Shown here in pieces: positions 1-5,629 of a stretch of 10,009 nt of DNA (within the stretch, counting starts at the first letter, position 1; each line of letters starts with the position of its first letter). A model generated the notes under the pieces. The model was not told the origin of the DNA and ran no database searches. It saw nothing but the letters and a program-made list of their open reading frames with translations. The position numbers were made by a program, and so were the translations under genes. Origin of the DNA: an uncultured Sulfolobales archaeon (GTDB taxonomy: Archaea > Thermoproteota > Thermoprotei_A > Sulfolobales > Desulfurococcaceae); assembly GCA_938003605.1 (NCBI GenBank), contig CALKYD010000025.1, positions 1-10,009 of the forward strand, written 5' to 3'.

Positions 1-155
1 TACTGGCGTTCAGCATATTTAAGAAGAAGTCTTAAGGCAGCTGTCTCTATAAGCTAAACCAAAACTTTTTCTCCAACTCATTCTTTCCTCCAATTCCTTC
101 CCCACAGTACAATGGTCGCGTGGACTGTGCTCTAAAGTACGGTGAGTTCCTTTAA
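1..155. other. Upstream non-coding region
   Basis: No gene is recognised here. Forward frame 1 is open from base 1 to a stop at 55-57 and frame 3 to a stop at 33-35, so the last codons of an upstream + strand gene could be present, but neither tail is recognisable. Bases 64-103 are strongly pyrimidine-rich and begin with a T5 run (66-70), which could end transcription of an upstream gene. A 6-bp AT-rich inverted repeat with a 5-base spacer lies at 19-35. Confidence 0.4.
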
Positions 156-165
156 CTTTAAAAAC
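156..165 (+). promoter_or_regulatory. Candidate TATA box of the first ribosomal cluster
   Basis: CTTTAAAAAC resembles the archaeal TATA box and sits in an AT-rich stretch. The usual 25-27 base distance would put the transcript start at about 182-190, right at the purine-rich SD-like sequence. Inferred from sequence only. Confidence 0.4.
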
Positions 166-182
166 TAGTTGAATTACCCTTA

Positions 183-190
183 GAGGAGGG
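183..190 (+). promoter_or_regulatory. Strong SD-like sequence GAGGAGGG
   Basis: GAGGAGGG is a good match to the archaeal anti-SD. It is almost in contact with the GTG at 190 but lies 9 bases before a TTG at 200 that is in a different frame. It therefore supports initiation at 200 better than at 190, which makes the start of the methyltransferase gene uncertain. Confidence 0.4.
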
Positions 191-1179
191 TGGTTGCTGT
201 TGGGTGGAAGGCAGAGGACCACTATATTCATGGTGAAGGAGAGGAGGGCTTCAGCAGGCAGTGGAGAGAGCGTAGAAAGGGAGAGGAAGAAGACTCAGAA
301 GAAGCAGTAGCTCTAGAGGGTTTATTTAAGAGATGTAGGAAGTTATTGGTTTACATACCTGACTCTATTCTATCCAATGTAGGGGACTTGAGGAGGAAGT
401 CGATTAAGTTCCACGAAATACTTAGGACTTCATGTATTTTCAGAGTTGATGAACTAGTGGTTTTCAGAGACCCACTGTATAAGGGGGATTTAGGGAGGGA
501 TAGGGAGCTAATGAAGAGACTCCACGAATACTTCACTACACCCCCCTACTTGAGGAGGAGGCTCGTGCCCATAGATCCGTTGCTTAAACACGTTGGGGAA
601 TTACACCCAATTAGGCTAGCAGTCTTCAACGTTAGTAGAAGCGTTAGAGGGCAAGAGTATAGAGTTGGACTAGTTAAATCAGTTAGGGGGTTGAAGAACA
701 TTAAGGTAAGCATAGGGTTGAGCAGGGATGTTGAAGCTGAGTGCATTGATGAATGCCCCAAGCCAGGCGAATTAGTTGTCGTTAAAGTGGAGTCCGCGAA
801 CCCGCTGAAGATAACTTGCAGCAGGAGCTACAGCAAGGTATACACGGGCCCTGCACTCAGGTTCGCTGACAACATTGCTGAGGAAGCTGAAGCCCTCAAG
901 GAGAAGTGCTGTATCATAGCTACGAGCAGAGTTGGCAGAGAACTATCCCTGGACTACTTACATGGGCTGAGGAAGGAGCTGTTGTCAAAGAAATGCATTG
1001 CAGTACTGTTCGGCTCACCGTACAGGGGGCTATACGCAATGTTTGAGTCACTCAATAAGAGCCTCGATGAATTCGTTGACGCTGTGCTAAATACGCTGCC
1101 TAGGCAGGGAACTGTGAGCGTTAGAAGTGAGGAGGCCCTGCACTCCACGTTAACGATTATAAACTTGTTAGTTGATTAG
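190..1179 (+). CDS. Putative SPOUT-class RNA methyltransferase (DUF171/MTH1 family)
   Basis: This is a probable S-adenosylmethionine-dependent RNA methyltransferase related to Methanothermobacter MTH1 and eukaryotic SPOUT1/CENP-32; in archaea it commonly sits just upstream of uL3, as here. Numbering from GTG 190, the conserved fold begins at VYIPDS (54-59). A middle section of roughly residues 137-210 fits the OB-fold-like insertion of this family. The SPOUT knot motifs are FGSPYRGL (274-281) and NTLPRQGT followed by R312, E314 and E315 (301-316). The specific RNA target is unknown. The family core is about 270 residues, so the first 50 residues, glutamate-rich and of low complexity, are suspect. 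The only standard in-frame starts before the core are GTG 190 and TTG 346, and TTG 346 lacks a clear SD. Family assignment is secure; the start is not. Confidence 0.85.
   Translation: MVAVGWKAEDHYIHGEGEEGFSRQWRERRKGEEEDSEEAVALEGLFKRCRKLLVYIPDSILSNVGDLRRKSIKFHEILRTSCIFRVDELVVFRDPLYKGDLGRDRELMKRLHEYFTTPPYLRRRLVPIDPLLKHVGELHPIRLAVFNVSRSVRGQEYRVGLVKSVRGLKNIKVSIGLSRDVEAECIDECPKPGELVVVKVESANPLKITCSRSYSKVYTGPALRFADNIAEEAEALKEKCCIIATSRVGRELSLDYLHGLRKELLSKKCIAVLFGSPYRGLYAMFESLNKSLDEFVDAVLNTLPRQGTVSVRSEEALHSTLTIINLLVD
200..310 (+). CDS. Possible 36-residue basic leader peptide overlapping the methyltransferase
   Basis: A TTG at 200 has an ideal upstream SD (183-190, 9-base spacing) and opens a 36-codon frame ending in TAG at 308-310. 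The peptide begins MGGRQRTT and ends RKKTQKKQ, with 11 Lys/Arg and 4 Glu. The MGG start and lysine-rich run loosely recall the disordered N-terminal tail of archaeal eS25, but nothing of the eS25 winged helix follows. It could be a leader ORF, a decayed eS25 start, the true N-terminus joined to the methyltransferase by a -1 shift, or chance in purine-rich DNA. Confidence 0.2.
   Translation: MGGRQRTTIFMVKERRASAGSGESVERERKKTQKKQ
1157..1164 (+). promoter_or_regulatory. Possible internal TATA box before uL3
   Basis: TTATAAAC lies inside the 3' end of the methyltransferase gene, and a second AT-rich element, TTAATAAT, lies at 1183-1190. Either could start a separate uL3 transcript within the 50-base gap. 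Weak, sequence-only evidence. Confidence 0.2.
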
Positions 1180-1229
1180 AGCTTAATAATCCCACAGCAG
1201 TTTAGACAACGAGTGCTTAGGTGCATCGT

Positions 1230-2357
1230 ATGGGGCATAGAAAGAAGGAAGCGCCAAGACGTGGAAGCCTAGGGCTTAGGCCGAGGAAGAGAGCTGCAAG
1301 AATAATTCCAAGAGTGAGGAGCTGGCCTGAAGTAAGCTTGCCTAAGCCAGTGCTACTCGGCTTCATAGGCTATAAGGCAGGCATGACTCACGCAATAATT
1401 GTTGACGACAGGCCTAACTCAATGACTTATGGGAGGGAAGTCTTCGCTCCACTAACTGTGGTTGAGACTCCCCCAATGATCATCCTTGCAGTGAGAAGCT
1501 ATGCAGTAAATCAAGGAGCATTAGTGACTGTTGGAGAAGTGTGGAGAAGCCCCATAGAGTCCCTAGCCAAGTTAGCTGAAGAGTACAGCGAGAGGACTTC
1601 AGTCAACAGAGATGCAGTTGAAATAGTTAGGGGGTACTTAAAGGGTTTGAGGAAGAAGCTCCCAAGCCTAGTCAAGGAGGAGGCCGGGGGGAAGTATGGA
1701 TACAAGTTCATTGAAGGCGATTGGGAGAAGGGGCTTGAACAGCTTCTGTCAATGAATACAGATGATCTAAGGGTCGTGGCTTCAACAATACCGATCCTTA
1801 CTGGCGTAGGAAAGAAGGTTCCTGACATACTTGAAGTGAGGATCGGGGGAGGCTCAATCAATGATAGAGCTAAGTACGCTAGGGAGATCATTGGGGGCTA
1901 CGTAACTGCCAGAGATACATTGCTGTACACTAAGTACGTTGATGTAATAGCCGTCACTAAGGGGAAGGGCTTTCAGGGAGTGATTAAGAGATTTGGAGTA
2001 AAGGAGCTTCCAAGATGGCATAAGCATAGGAAGGGGAGTAGGAAGGTTGCTGCTAGAAGCCCAGGCATGGGGACCATAAGCCCCGTTCCCCAAGCAGGTC
2101 AAACAGGCTTCCACAGGAGGACGGAGTACAATAAGAGGATTGTAGCTATTGGAGACAACGGGCTTGAAGTAACTCCATCCGGGGGGTTCCCTGGCTATGG
2201 ATTGGTTAAAACGCAGTACGTAGTTCTCTACGGGACTACGCCTGGCCTAAGAAAGAGGCAGCTCGTTCTCAGGTATCCGGTAAGGCCTCCAGAGTGGATT
2301 CCTGAGGAATACCCAAGGATAGTTTACTTAAGTCTTACAAGCAAGGTGAGTAGTTGA
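1230..2357 (+). CDS. rpl3: Large-subunit ribosomal protein uL3
   Basis: A 375-residue archaeal/eukaryotic-type uL3, a 23S rRNA-binding protein of the 50S subunit whose central extension reaches toward the peptidyl-transferase region. The protein opens MGHRKKEAPRRGSL, the standard archaeal uL3 start, and contains the conserved core GFQGVIKRFGVKELPRW, then the basic HKHRKGSRK stretch, SPGMGT and GFHRRTEYNKR, and ends with the typical VRPPEWIPEEYP section. The ATG at 1230 is chosen over the in-frame GTG at 1221 because AGGTG (1219-1223) lies six bases before it and because homologues begin at MGHRKK. The gene is 50 bases downstream of the methyltransferase and its stop overlaps the uL4 start by four bases (TTGA), which suggests translational coupling. 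Confidence 0.97.
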   Translation: MGHRKKEAPRRGSLGLRPRKRAARIIPRVRSWPEVSLPKPVLLGFIGYKAGMTHAIIVDDRPNSMTYGREVFAPLTVVETPPMIILAVRSYAVNQGALVTVGEVWRSPIESLAKLAEEYSERTSVNRDAVEIVRGYLKGLRKKLPSLVKEEAGGKYGYKFIEGDWEKGLEQLLSMNTDDLRVVASTIPILTGVGKKVPDILEVRIGGGSINDRAKYAREIIGGYVTARDTLLYTKYVDVIAVTKGKGFQGVIKRFGVKELPRWHKHRKGSRKVAARSPGMGTISPVPQAGQTGFHRRTEYNKRIVAIGDNGLEVTPSGGFPGYGLVKTQYVVLYGTTPGLRKRQLVLRYPVRPPEWIPEEYPRIVYLSLTSKVSS

Positions 2358-3190
2358 AGGTGTTCAACGTGGTGTGGACTATAGTTGAGCCACTTAAGCT
2401 TGAGTTAAAGAAAGCCCCGTTGTACGGCCTGAATGGAGGCATAGTCAGTGAAGTGGAGTTGCCGAAGGTATTCTCACTATTCGTTAGGAAGGATGTCGTT
2501 AGAAGAGCTTTCCACGCAGCTTTCACTGGAGGGCTTCAGCCTAAGGGCAGGAATCCATTGGCAGGCAAGAGGACTAGCGCTAGAAGCTGGGGTGTAGGGC
2601 GTGGATTGGCGAGAGTCCCAAGAATACCTACTGGTAGAGCTGCATTCATTTCATTTGCTAGAGGAGGCCACGCAGCCTTCCCTCCAACAACTATGGAGAG
2701 AGTTTGGGAAGACATAAATAGGAGGGAGATGGCTAAAGCAATTGCATCAGCGTTAGCTGCAACAAGCATTGTTGAATTAGTTAGGGAGAGGGGGCATGAG
2801 TTCTCCCTAAGCAGCCTTCCAGTAGTCGTTGTCGACGATGTTGAGGAAAAGATCTCTAGGGCTAGCGAGGCAAAGGATTTCTTAAAGAAGCTCGGCTTGT
2901 GGAGTGATGTAGTTAGGGCTCAGGAAGGCATTAGAGTAAGATCCGGCAGGGGGAAGATGAGGGGCAGGAGATATGTTGAGCCAAAGAGCCTGCTGTTCAT
3001 ATTGAACAACCATAGGAGCAGCTTCGGCAACTCTGTGAGAAACCTTCCTGGAGTAGATGTAGTTACGCCGAGCAGCCTCAGCATACTGCACCTAGCCCCA
3101 GGAGGTGTTCCAGGGAGACTAACAGTCTTATCCCATGGCGCGCTTAAGGCTCTTGGAGATAAATATAGGGTGGTGTCGATATATGAGTGA
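2354..3190 (+). CDS. rpl4: Large-subunit ribosomal protein uL4
   Basis: A 278-residue archaeal uL4, a 50S protein whose long internal loop lines the nascent-peptide exit tunnel. Recognisable segments are [37 protein letters not shown] and GHAAFPPT (the tunnel-loop region), then [17 protein letters not shown] and the C-terminal core ending [10 protein letters not shown]. It lacks the long lysine-rich tail of eukaryotic uL4. The start is probably TTG 2354, overlapping the uL3 stop as TTGA, with GGTGA at 2345-2349 four bases upstream. GTG 2360 has better spacing from the same SD and is a close alternative, removing two residues. The 3' end overlaps uL23 by eight bases. Confidence 0.96.
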   Translation: MKVFNVVWTIVEPLKLELKKAPLYGLNGGIVSEVELPKVFSLFVRKDVVRRAFHAAFTGGLQPKGRNPLAGKRTSARSWGVGRGLARVPRIPTGRAAFISFARGGHAAFPPTTMERVWEDINRREMAKAIASALAATSIVELVRERGHEFSLSSLPVVVVDDVEEKISRASEAKDFLKKLGLWSDVVRAQEGIRVRSGRGKMRGRRYVEPKSLLFILNNHRSSFGNSVRNLPGVDVVTPSSLSILHLAPGGVPGRLTVLSHGALKALGDKYRVVSIYE

Positions 3191-3446
3191 ACTATATAAG
3201 GTCATCGTTAAACCAATTCAGTCAGAGAAAGCTCTCAGCTTAATTGAAAAGCAGAACACCATAGTCTTCATAGTTGATAGAATGGCTGGGAAGCACGACG
3301 TGAGGAGAGCTGTTGAAGAAATATTTGAAGTCAAAGTAGATGAAGTGAGAACAGTTATTACTCCGAGGGGTTTAAAGAAGGCTTACGTAAGGCTATCGCC
3401 TGAATATAAGGCTTCAGAGCTGGCTACTAGGCTGGGAATGCTTTAA
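3183..3446 (+). CDS. rpl23: Large-subunit ribosomal protein uL23
   Basis: An 87-residue uL23, the 50S protein at the tunnel exit that helps form the docking site for signal recognition particle and other nascent-chain factors. Family landmarks are [20 protein letters not shown] near the N-terminus, the helix [18 protein letters not shown], and the strand [15 protein letters not shown] followed by ATRLGML at the C-terminus. The frame is open further upstream to ATG 3135, but those extra 16 residues lie inside uL4 and do not look like uL23. ATG 3183 follows GGGTGGTG (3168-3175) by seven bases and gives the normal archaeal length. It overlaps uL4 by eight bases and is 12 bases ahead of uL2. Confidence 0.96.
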   Translation: MSELYKVIVKPIQSEKALSLIEKQNTIVFIVDRMAGKHDVRRAVEEIFEVKVDEVRTVITPRGLKKAYVRLSPEYKASELATRLGML

Positions 3447-3452
3447 GGTGAT
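3446..3452 (+). promoter_or_regulatory. SD site AGGTGAT before uL2
   Basis: Seven bases fully complementary to the 3' end of archaeal 16S rRNA, starting in the uL23 stop codon and six bases before GTG 3459. It fixes the uL2 start at the GTG. Confidence 0.75.
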
Positions 3453-3458
3453 GTAGCT

Positions 3459-4178
3459 GTGGGTAAAAGACTGCTTGTTCAAAGAGCTGGGAGAGGTACA
3501 TCAGTATTTAAAAGCCCAAGCCACTTGAAGGTTGGGCAAGCCAGGTATCCACAGCTAGACCCTATGGTCAACCTCAATGGAAGGATAGCTGAGTTAATAC
3601 ATGACCCTGGGAGATGGGTTCCCCTAGCTAAAATAGTCCTAGAGAACGGCGTTGAATTCCTCGCGCCAGCAGTTGAAGGAATGTACGTGGGTCAAGTAGT
3701 GCAATTAGGTCCTCAAGCCAGCGTAAGTAATGGAAACATCCTTCCACTCGGCTCAATACCTGAGGGAACTCAAGTAGCTAATGTAGAGCTTAGGCCAGGC
3801 GATGGAGGTAAGTTAGCTAGATCGAGTGGTGCATACGCATTAGTTATTGGTAGGACGGGGGGCAAGACTATAGTTAGGCTTCCAAGCGGTAGAGCAAAGG
3901 AGATTTTAAACAACTGTAGAGCGATGATAGGAGTCATAGCTGGTGGCGGAAGGATTGAGAAGCCACTGCTTAAAGCAGGCGCTTCATACTATAAGTGGAG
4001 AGTAAAGGCTAGAAAGTGGCCTAGGGTAAGGGGAGTAGCAATGAATGCCGTAAGCCATCCACATGGTGGAGGAAGCCACCAGAGCGTGTCATCCTCATCA
4101 ACAGTGTCAAGGAATGCACCGCCTGGAGCTAAGGTGGGCCACATAGCTGCGCGCAGAGCTGGGAGAAGGAAGGGATAA
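3459..4178 (+). CDS. rpl2: Large-subunit ribosomal protein uL2
   Basis: A 239-residue archaeal uL2, a core 50S protein that bridges to the small subunit and supports the peptidyl-transferase centre. It begins MGKRLLVQRAGRGTSVFKSP as in other archaea. The most conserved stretch of the family is intact: AMNAVSHPHGGGSHQ at about 194-208, with the functionally important histidine at H200, followed by the basic C-terminus HIAARRAGRRKG. It starts with GTG, with a strong SD six bases upstream. This gene ends the first cluster: a 251-base gap follows instead of the usual immediate uS19. Confidence 0.98.
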   Translation: MGKRLLVQRAGRGTSVFKSPSHLKVGQARYPQLDPMVNLNGRIAELIHDPGRWVPLAKIVLENGVEFLAPAVEGMYVGQVVQLGPQASVSNGNILPLGSIPEGTQVANVELRPGDGGKLARSSGAYALVIGRTGGKTIVRLPSGRAKEILNNCRAMIGVIAGGGRIEKPLLKAGASYYKWRVKARKWPRVRGVAMNAVSHPHGGGSHQSVSSSSTVSRNAPPGAKVGHIAARRAGRRKG

Positions 4179-4301
4179 AGGACCTTAGAGCTCAAGTCAT
4201 TAAACCTCCTTACTTAACATGGCAAGCAACATCCCTTGATCTAAAGGCGTTCTTTTCATTAATCAATGCAATGTTCATGTAGGCCTCCAAGCTAAGACGG
4301 T

Positions 4302-4318
4302 ATTATTAATTAAATAAT
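4302..4318. repeat. AT-rich inverted repeat 1, 6-bp arms, 5-base spacer
   Basis: ATTATT (4302-4307) and AATAAT (4313-4318) are perfect reverse complements around AATTA. The element shares its last two bases with inverted repeat 2. All-AT arms make a stable RNA hairpin unlikely; a protein-binding site is more plausible. Confidence 0.5.
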
Positions 4319-4339
4319 GTTTAATGCACAATTAAACAT
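4317..4339. repeat. Inverted repeat 2, perfect 9-bp arms, 5-base spacer
   Basis: ATGTTTAAT (4317-4325) and ATTAAACAT (4331-4339) are perfect reverse complements separated by GCACA. The centre lies about 60 bases upstream of the TATA box of the Cren7-like gene, a position suiting an operator or upstream activating site. A weak terminator for the uL2 transcript is an alternative, but no T-run follows. Confidence 0.55.
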
Positions 4340-4384
4340 ATTTAACCAACATCCATGTATTCATTATACAAAGTTGAGCAAAGG

Positions 4385-4392
4385 TTTATAAT
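4385..4392 (+). promoter_or_regulatory. Candidate TATA box of the Cren7-like gene
   Basis: TTTATAAT predicts a transcript start near 4412-4416, just upstream of the SD-like AAGGGGAT (4417-4424) and the ATG at 4430. A second element, TATATAA (4402-4408), is too close to the ATG for a leadered transcript. Confidence 0.5.
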
Positions 4393-4429
4393 TCATCAAC
4401 GTATATAACCACAGTGAAGGGGATGGATC

Positions 4430-4570
4430 ATGGCAAAGTGCCCGAAGTGTGGAGCTGAAATAGCAAAGCCTATAAAGACCTGGACTCTAGCGCCAAAGGG
4501 TAGGAAGGGCGTTGAAATAGGCCTATTTAAGTGCCCCAACGGCCACTACTTCAGAGCTAAAGTTGCTTAA
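4430..4570 (+). CDS. Small Cren7-like DNA-binding protein with an added CxxC/CxxxH zinc site
   Basis: A 46-residue protein. Residues 18-42 (from [16 protein letters not shown] to YFR) are nearly identical to the DNA-binding sheet of crenarchaeal Cren7, the abundant chromatin protein that binds the minor groove and bends DNA. The positions equivalent to the Cren7 residues contacting or intercalating DNA (Trp, Leu, Pro, Lys, Arg, Val) are W18, L20, P22, K23, R25 and V28. Unlike classical Cren7 (about 60 residues, no cysteines), the N-terminal hairpin is replaced by CPKC (C4, C7), and the loop after GLFK carries C35 and H39, so four ligands could bind one zinc ion. A candidate promoter, an SD (4417-4424) and a downstream T6 run suggest a monocistronic unit. 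DNA binding is inferred from the motif; a related small archaeal zinc-ribbon family with another role is possible. Confidence 0.85.
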   Translation: MAKCPKCGAEIAKPIKTWTLAPKGRKGVEIGLFKCPNGHYFRAKVA

Positions 4571-4600
4571 CGTAGAGCAGCAGGCTTATCTAAACTCAAC

Positions 4601-4606
4601 TTTTTT
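4601..4606 (+). terminator. T6 run after the Cren7-like gene
   Basis: TTTTTT lies 30 bases after the stop codon. T-runs without a required hairpin are typical archaeal terminators. It would separate the Cren7-like gene from the ATPase operon. Confidence 0.5.
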
Positions 4607-4610
4607 AATA

Positions 4611-4633
4611 CCTCTGCATTCTCCATGCAGTGG
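4611..4633. repeat. Hairpin-forming inverted repeat between the Cren7-like and ATPase genes
   Basis: CTGCAT (4614-4619) and ATGCAG (4625-4630) pair perfectly around TCTCC; beyond a T-T mismatch, CC and GG add two more pairs. It follows the T6 run and precedes the ATPase TATA box by about 30 bases, so it may be a terminator component or an upstream binding site. Confidence 0.35.
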
Positions 4634-4660
4634 AGTTCAGCCATGCTTCTTTCCTTAAGC

Positions 4661-4668
4661 CTTATAAG
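4661..4668 (+). promoter_or_regulatory. Candidate TATA box of the AAA+/vWA/uS19 operon
   Basis: The palindromic CTTATAAG predicts transcription starting around 4688-4692, at the GGAGGG (4691-4696) before the ATPase start. The leader would be very short. Confidence 0.5.
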
Positions 4669-4699
4669 CAGTGCTCCTCCTACCTACACTGGAGGGTAA

Positions 4700-5629
4700 A
4701 TGCTTGTGGAGAAAGATCCTGTGGTTGAGAAGGTTAAGGAGATCTACGGCCAGGTAGTAGAATCCTTTAACCCTATTAGGAGCCCCGAGTTAATGGTGAA
4801 GGCCCTTAGGGATAAGTACAAGTTGTTAGTTAAGAGCAATGTTGTATACTTAACTATAGCTGCATTCATGAATAACAAGCCCGTTCTATACGAGGGCCCT
4901 CCTGGCACAGGTAAAACCGAGGTTGGTGAAGCCATACTCAGCCTGTGGGCCGGTAAGAAGGCCTTTGTACTGCCGTGCAGCGAGAGCTACGATGAGTATA
5001 GAGTCATAGGGGACTTCCATCCGCTGATAGCTATGAGCAAGGGATTCAATGAGGAGAGCTTCATTCCGAGGCCGCTTTTAGCTGCTTTAATACTCGATGC
5101 AGGAGTATTGATTGACGACATTAGGAGGAGCAGTGAAGAGTTCCAAAACATGTTGCTGGACATAATTGATAAGAGAAGAATCATTATACCTGAGCTTAAG
5201 AGAGTCTACAGGCAGGAGGGCAGCGGCTTTCAAGTAATATTCACAAGTAATCCAGAGGACATTGCCCAAAGAGAGTTAAGCGATGCATTCCTCAGAAGAG
5301 TCGTCAGAATAAAGTTCAACTACCCAGATCCTGGGGAGGAAGAGGAGATAGTTAGGCTGAGGCTTGGGGAGGACTACGAGCTCATTCCTAGGGAGCATGT
5401 TTCAAGAGCCCTCAGCGTAGTGCAGTACTTGAGGAAGAAAGCACTGTATAAGCCGGGTACGTCAGACACAGTCTCTTGGCTAGCTCTATCAATTAAGATA
5501 GCTAAGAGCAGGGAGTCGAATAGAGTTGGCGCAAGAGACCTCGTGGAGGCTGGAGAAGCAGTGTTAGTAAAGAACTCTGAGGATGAGGAAGTTGTCAGAG
5601 AAATTGTTGAAAAACAATTTAAGGAGTAG
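4700..5629 (+). CDS. MoxR/CoxD-type AAA+ ATPase
   Basis: A 309-residue AAA+ ATPase of the MoxR group, which typically works with a von Willebrand A partner to remodel or activate protein complexes. Walker A is GPPGTGKT (66-73). Walker B is GVLIDDI (135-141), where the usual catalytic glutamate is aspartate D140. Sensor 1 is TSNP (N184), followed by SDAFLRRV, the expected region for the arginine finger. The sensor-2 area reads KPGTSDTVSWL, like the CoxD branch. ATG 4700 has GGAGGG four bases upstream; GTG 4706 would have better spacing and remove two residues. It overlaps the vWA gene by 47 bases, so the two are probably made and used together. The position inside a ribosomal cluster hints at a ribosome-related substrate, but this is inference. 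Confidence 0.9.
   Translation: MLVEKDPVVEKVKEIYGQVVESFNPIRSPELMVKALRDKYKLLVKSNVVYLTIAAFMNNKPVLYEGPPGTGKTEVGEAILSLWAGKKAFVLPCSESYDEYRVIGDFHPLIAMSKGFNEESFIPRPLLAALILDAGVLIDDIRRSSEEFQNMLLDIIDKRRIIIPELKRVYRQEGSGFQVIFTSNPEDIAQRELSDAFLRRVVRIKFNYPDPGEEEEIVRLRLGEDYELIPREHVSRALSVVQYLRKKALYKPGTSDTVSWLALSIKIAKSRESNRVGARDLVEAGEAVLVKNSEDEEVVREIVEKQFKE

Larger units (their letters stand above)
4179..4429. other. 251-base AT-rich gap between uL2 and the Cren7-like gene
   Basis: No credible gene on either strand; forward ATGs here open only a few codons. A T-rich stretch at 4250-4260 may terminate the uL2 transcript. Two adjacent inverted repeats lie at 4302-4339, and a promoter for the next gene at 4385-4392. 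Further TATA-like elements lie around 4337-4346 and 4401-4410. Confidence 0.6.

Noticed and set aside
19..35. Inverted repeat TTAAGA-AGAAG-TCTTAA
   Set aside because: Six AT-rich pairs near the window edge with unknown left context; expected by chance in such DNA.
103..129. CACAGT/ACTGTG inverted repeat with a 15-base loop upstream of the first gene
   Set aside because: Only six pairs with a long loop and no extension; not distinguishable from chance.
19..231. Minus-strand reading frame of 70 codons, including an internal ATG preceded by GGAGG
   Set aside because: The product looks like no known protein, only 20 codons follow the SD-linked ATG, and the SD is just the complement of the pyrimidine-rich tract.
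1511..1891. Minus-strand reading frame of 126 codons inside uL3
   Set aside because: Antisense shadow of a conserved ribosomal gene, with no family resemblance.
3135..3182. N-terminal extension of uL23 from ATG 3135
   Set aside because: Lies within the uL4 coding sequence, unlike any uL23 N-terminus; ATG 3183 has an SD and gives the family length.
4179..4429. Possible tRNA, C/D-box RNA or CRISPR repeats in the uL2-Cren7-like gap
   Set aside because: No cloverleaf, no paired C and D boxes and no regularly spaced direct repeats were seen by eye.
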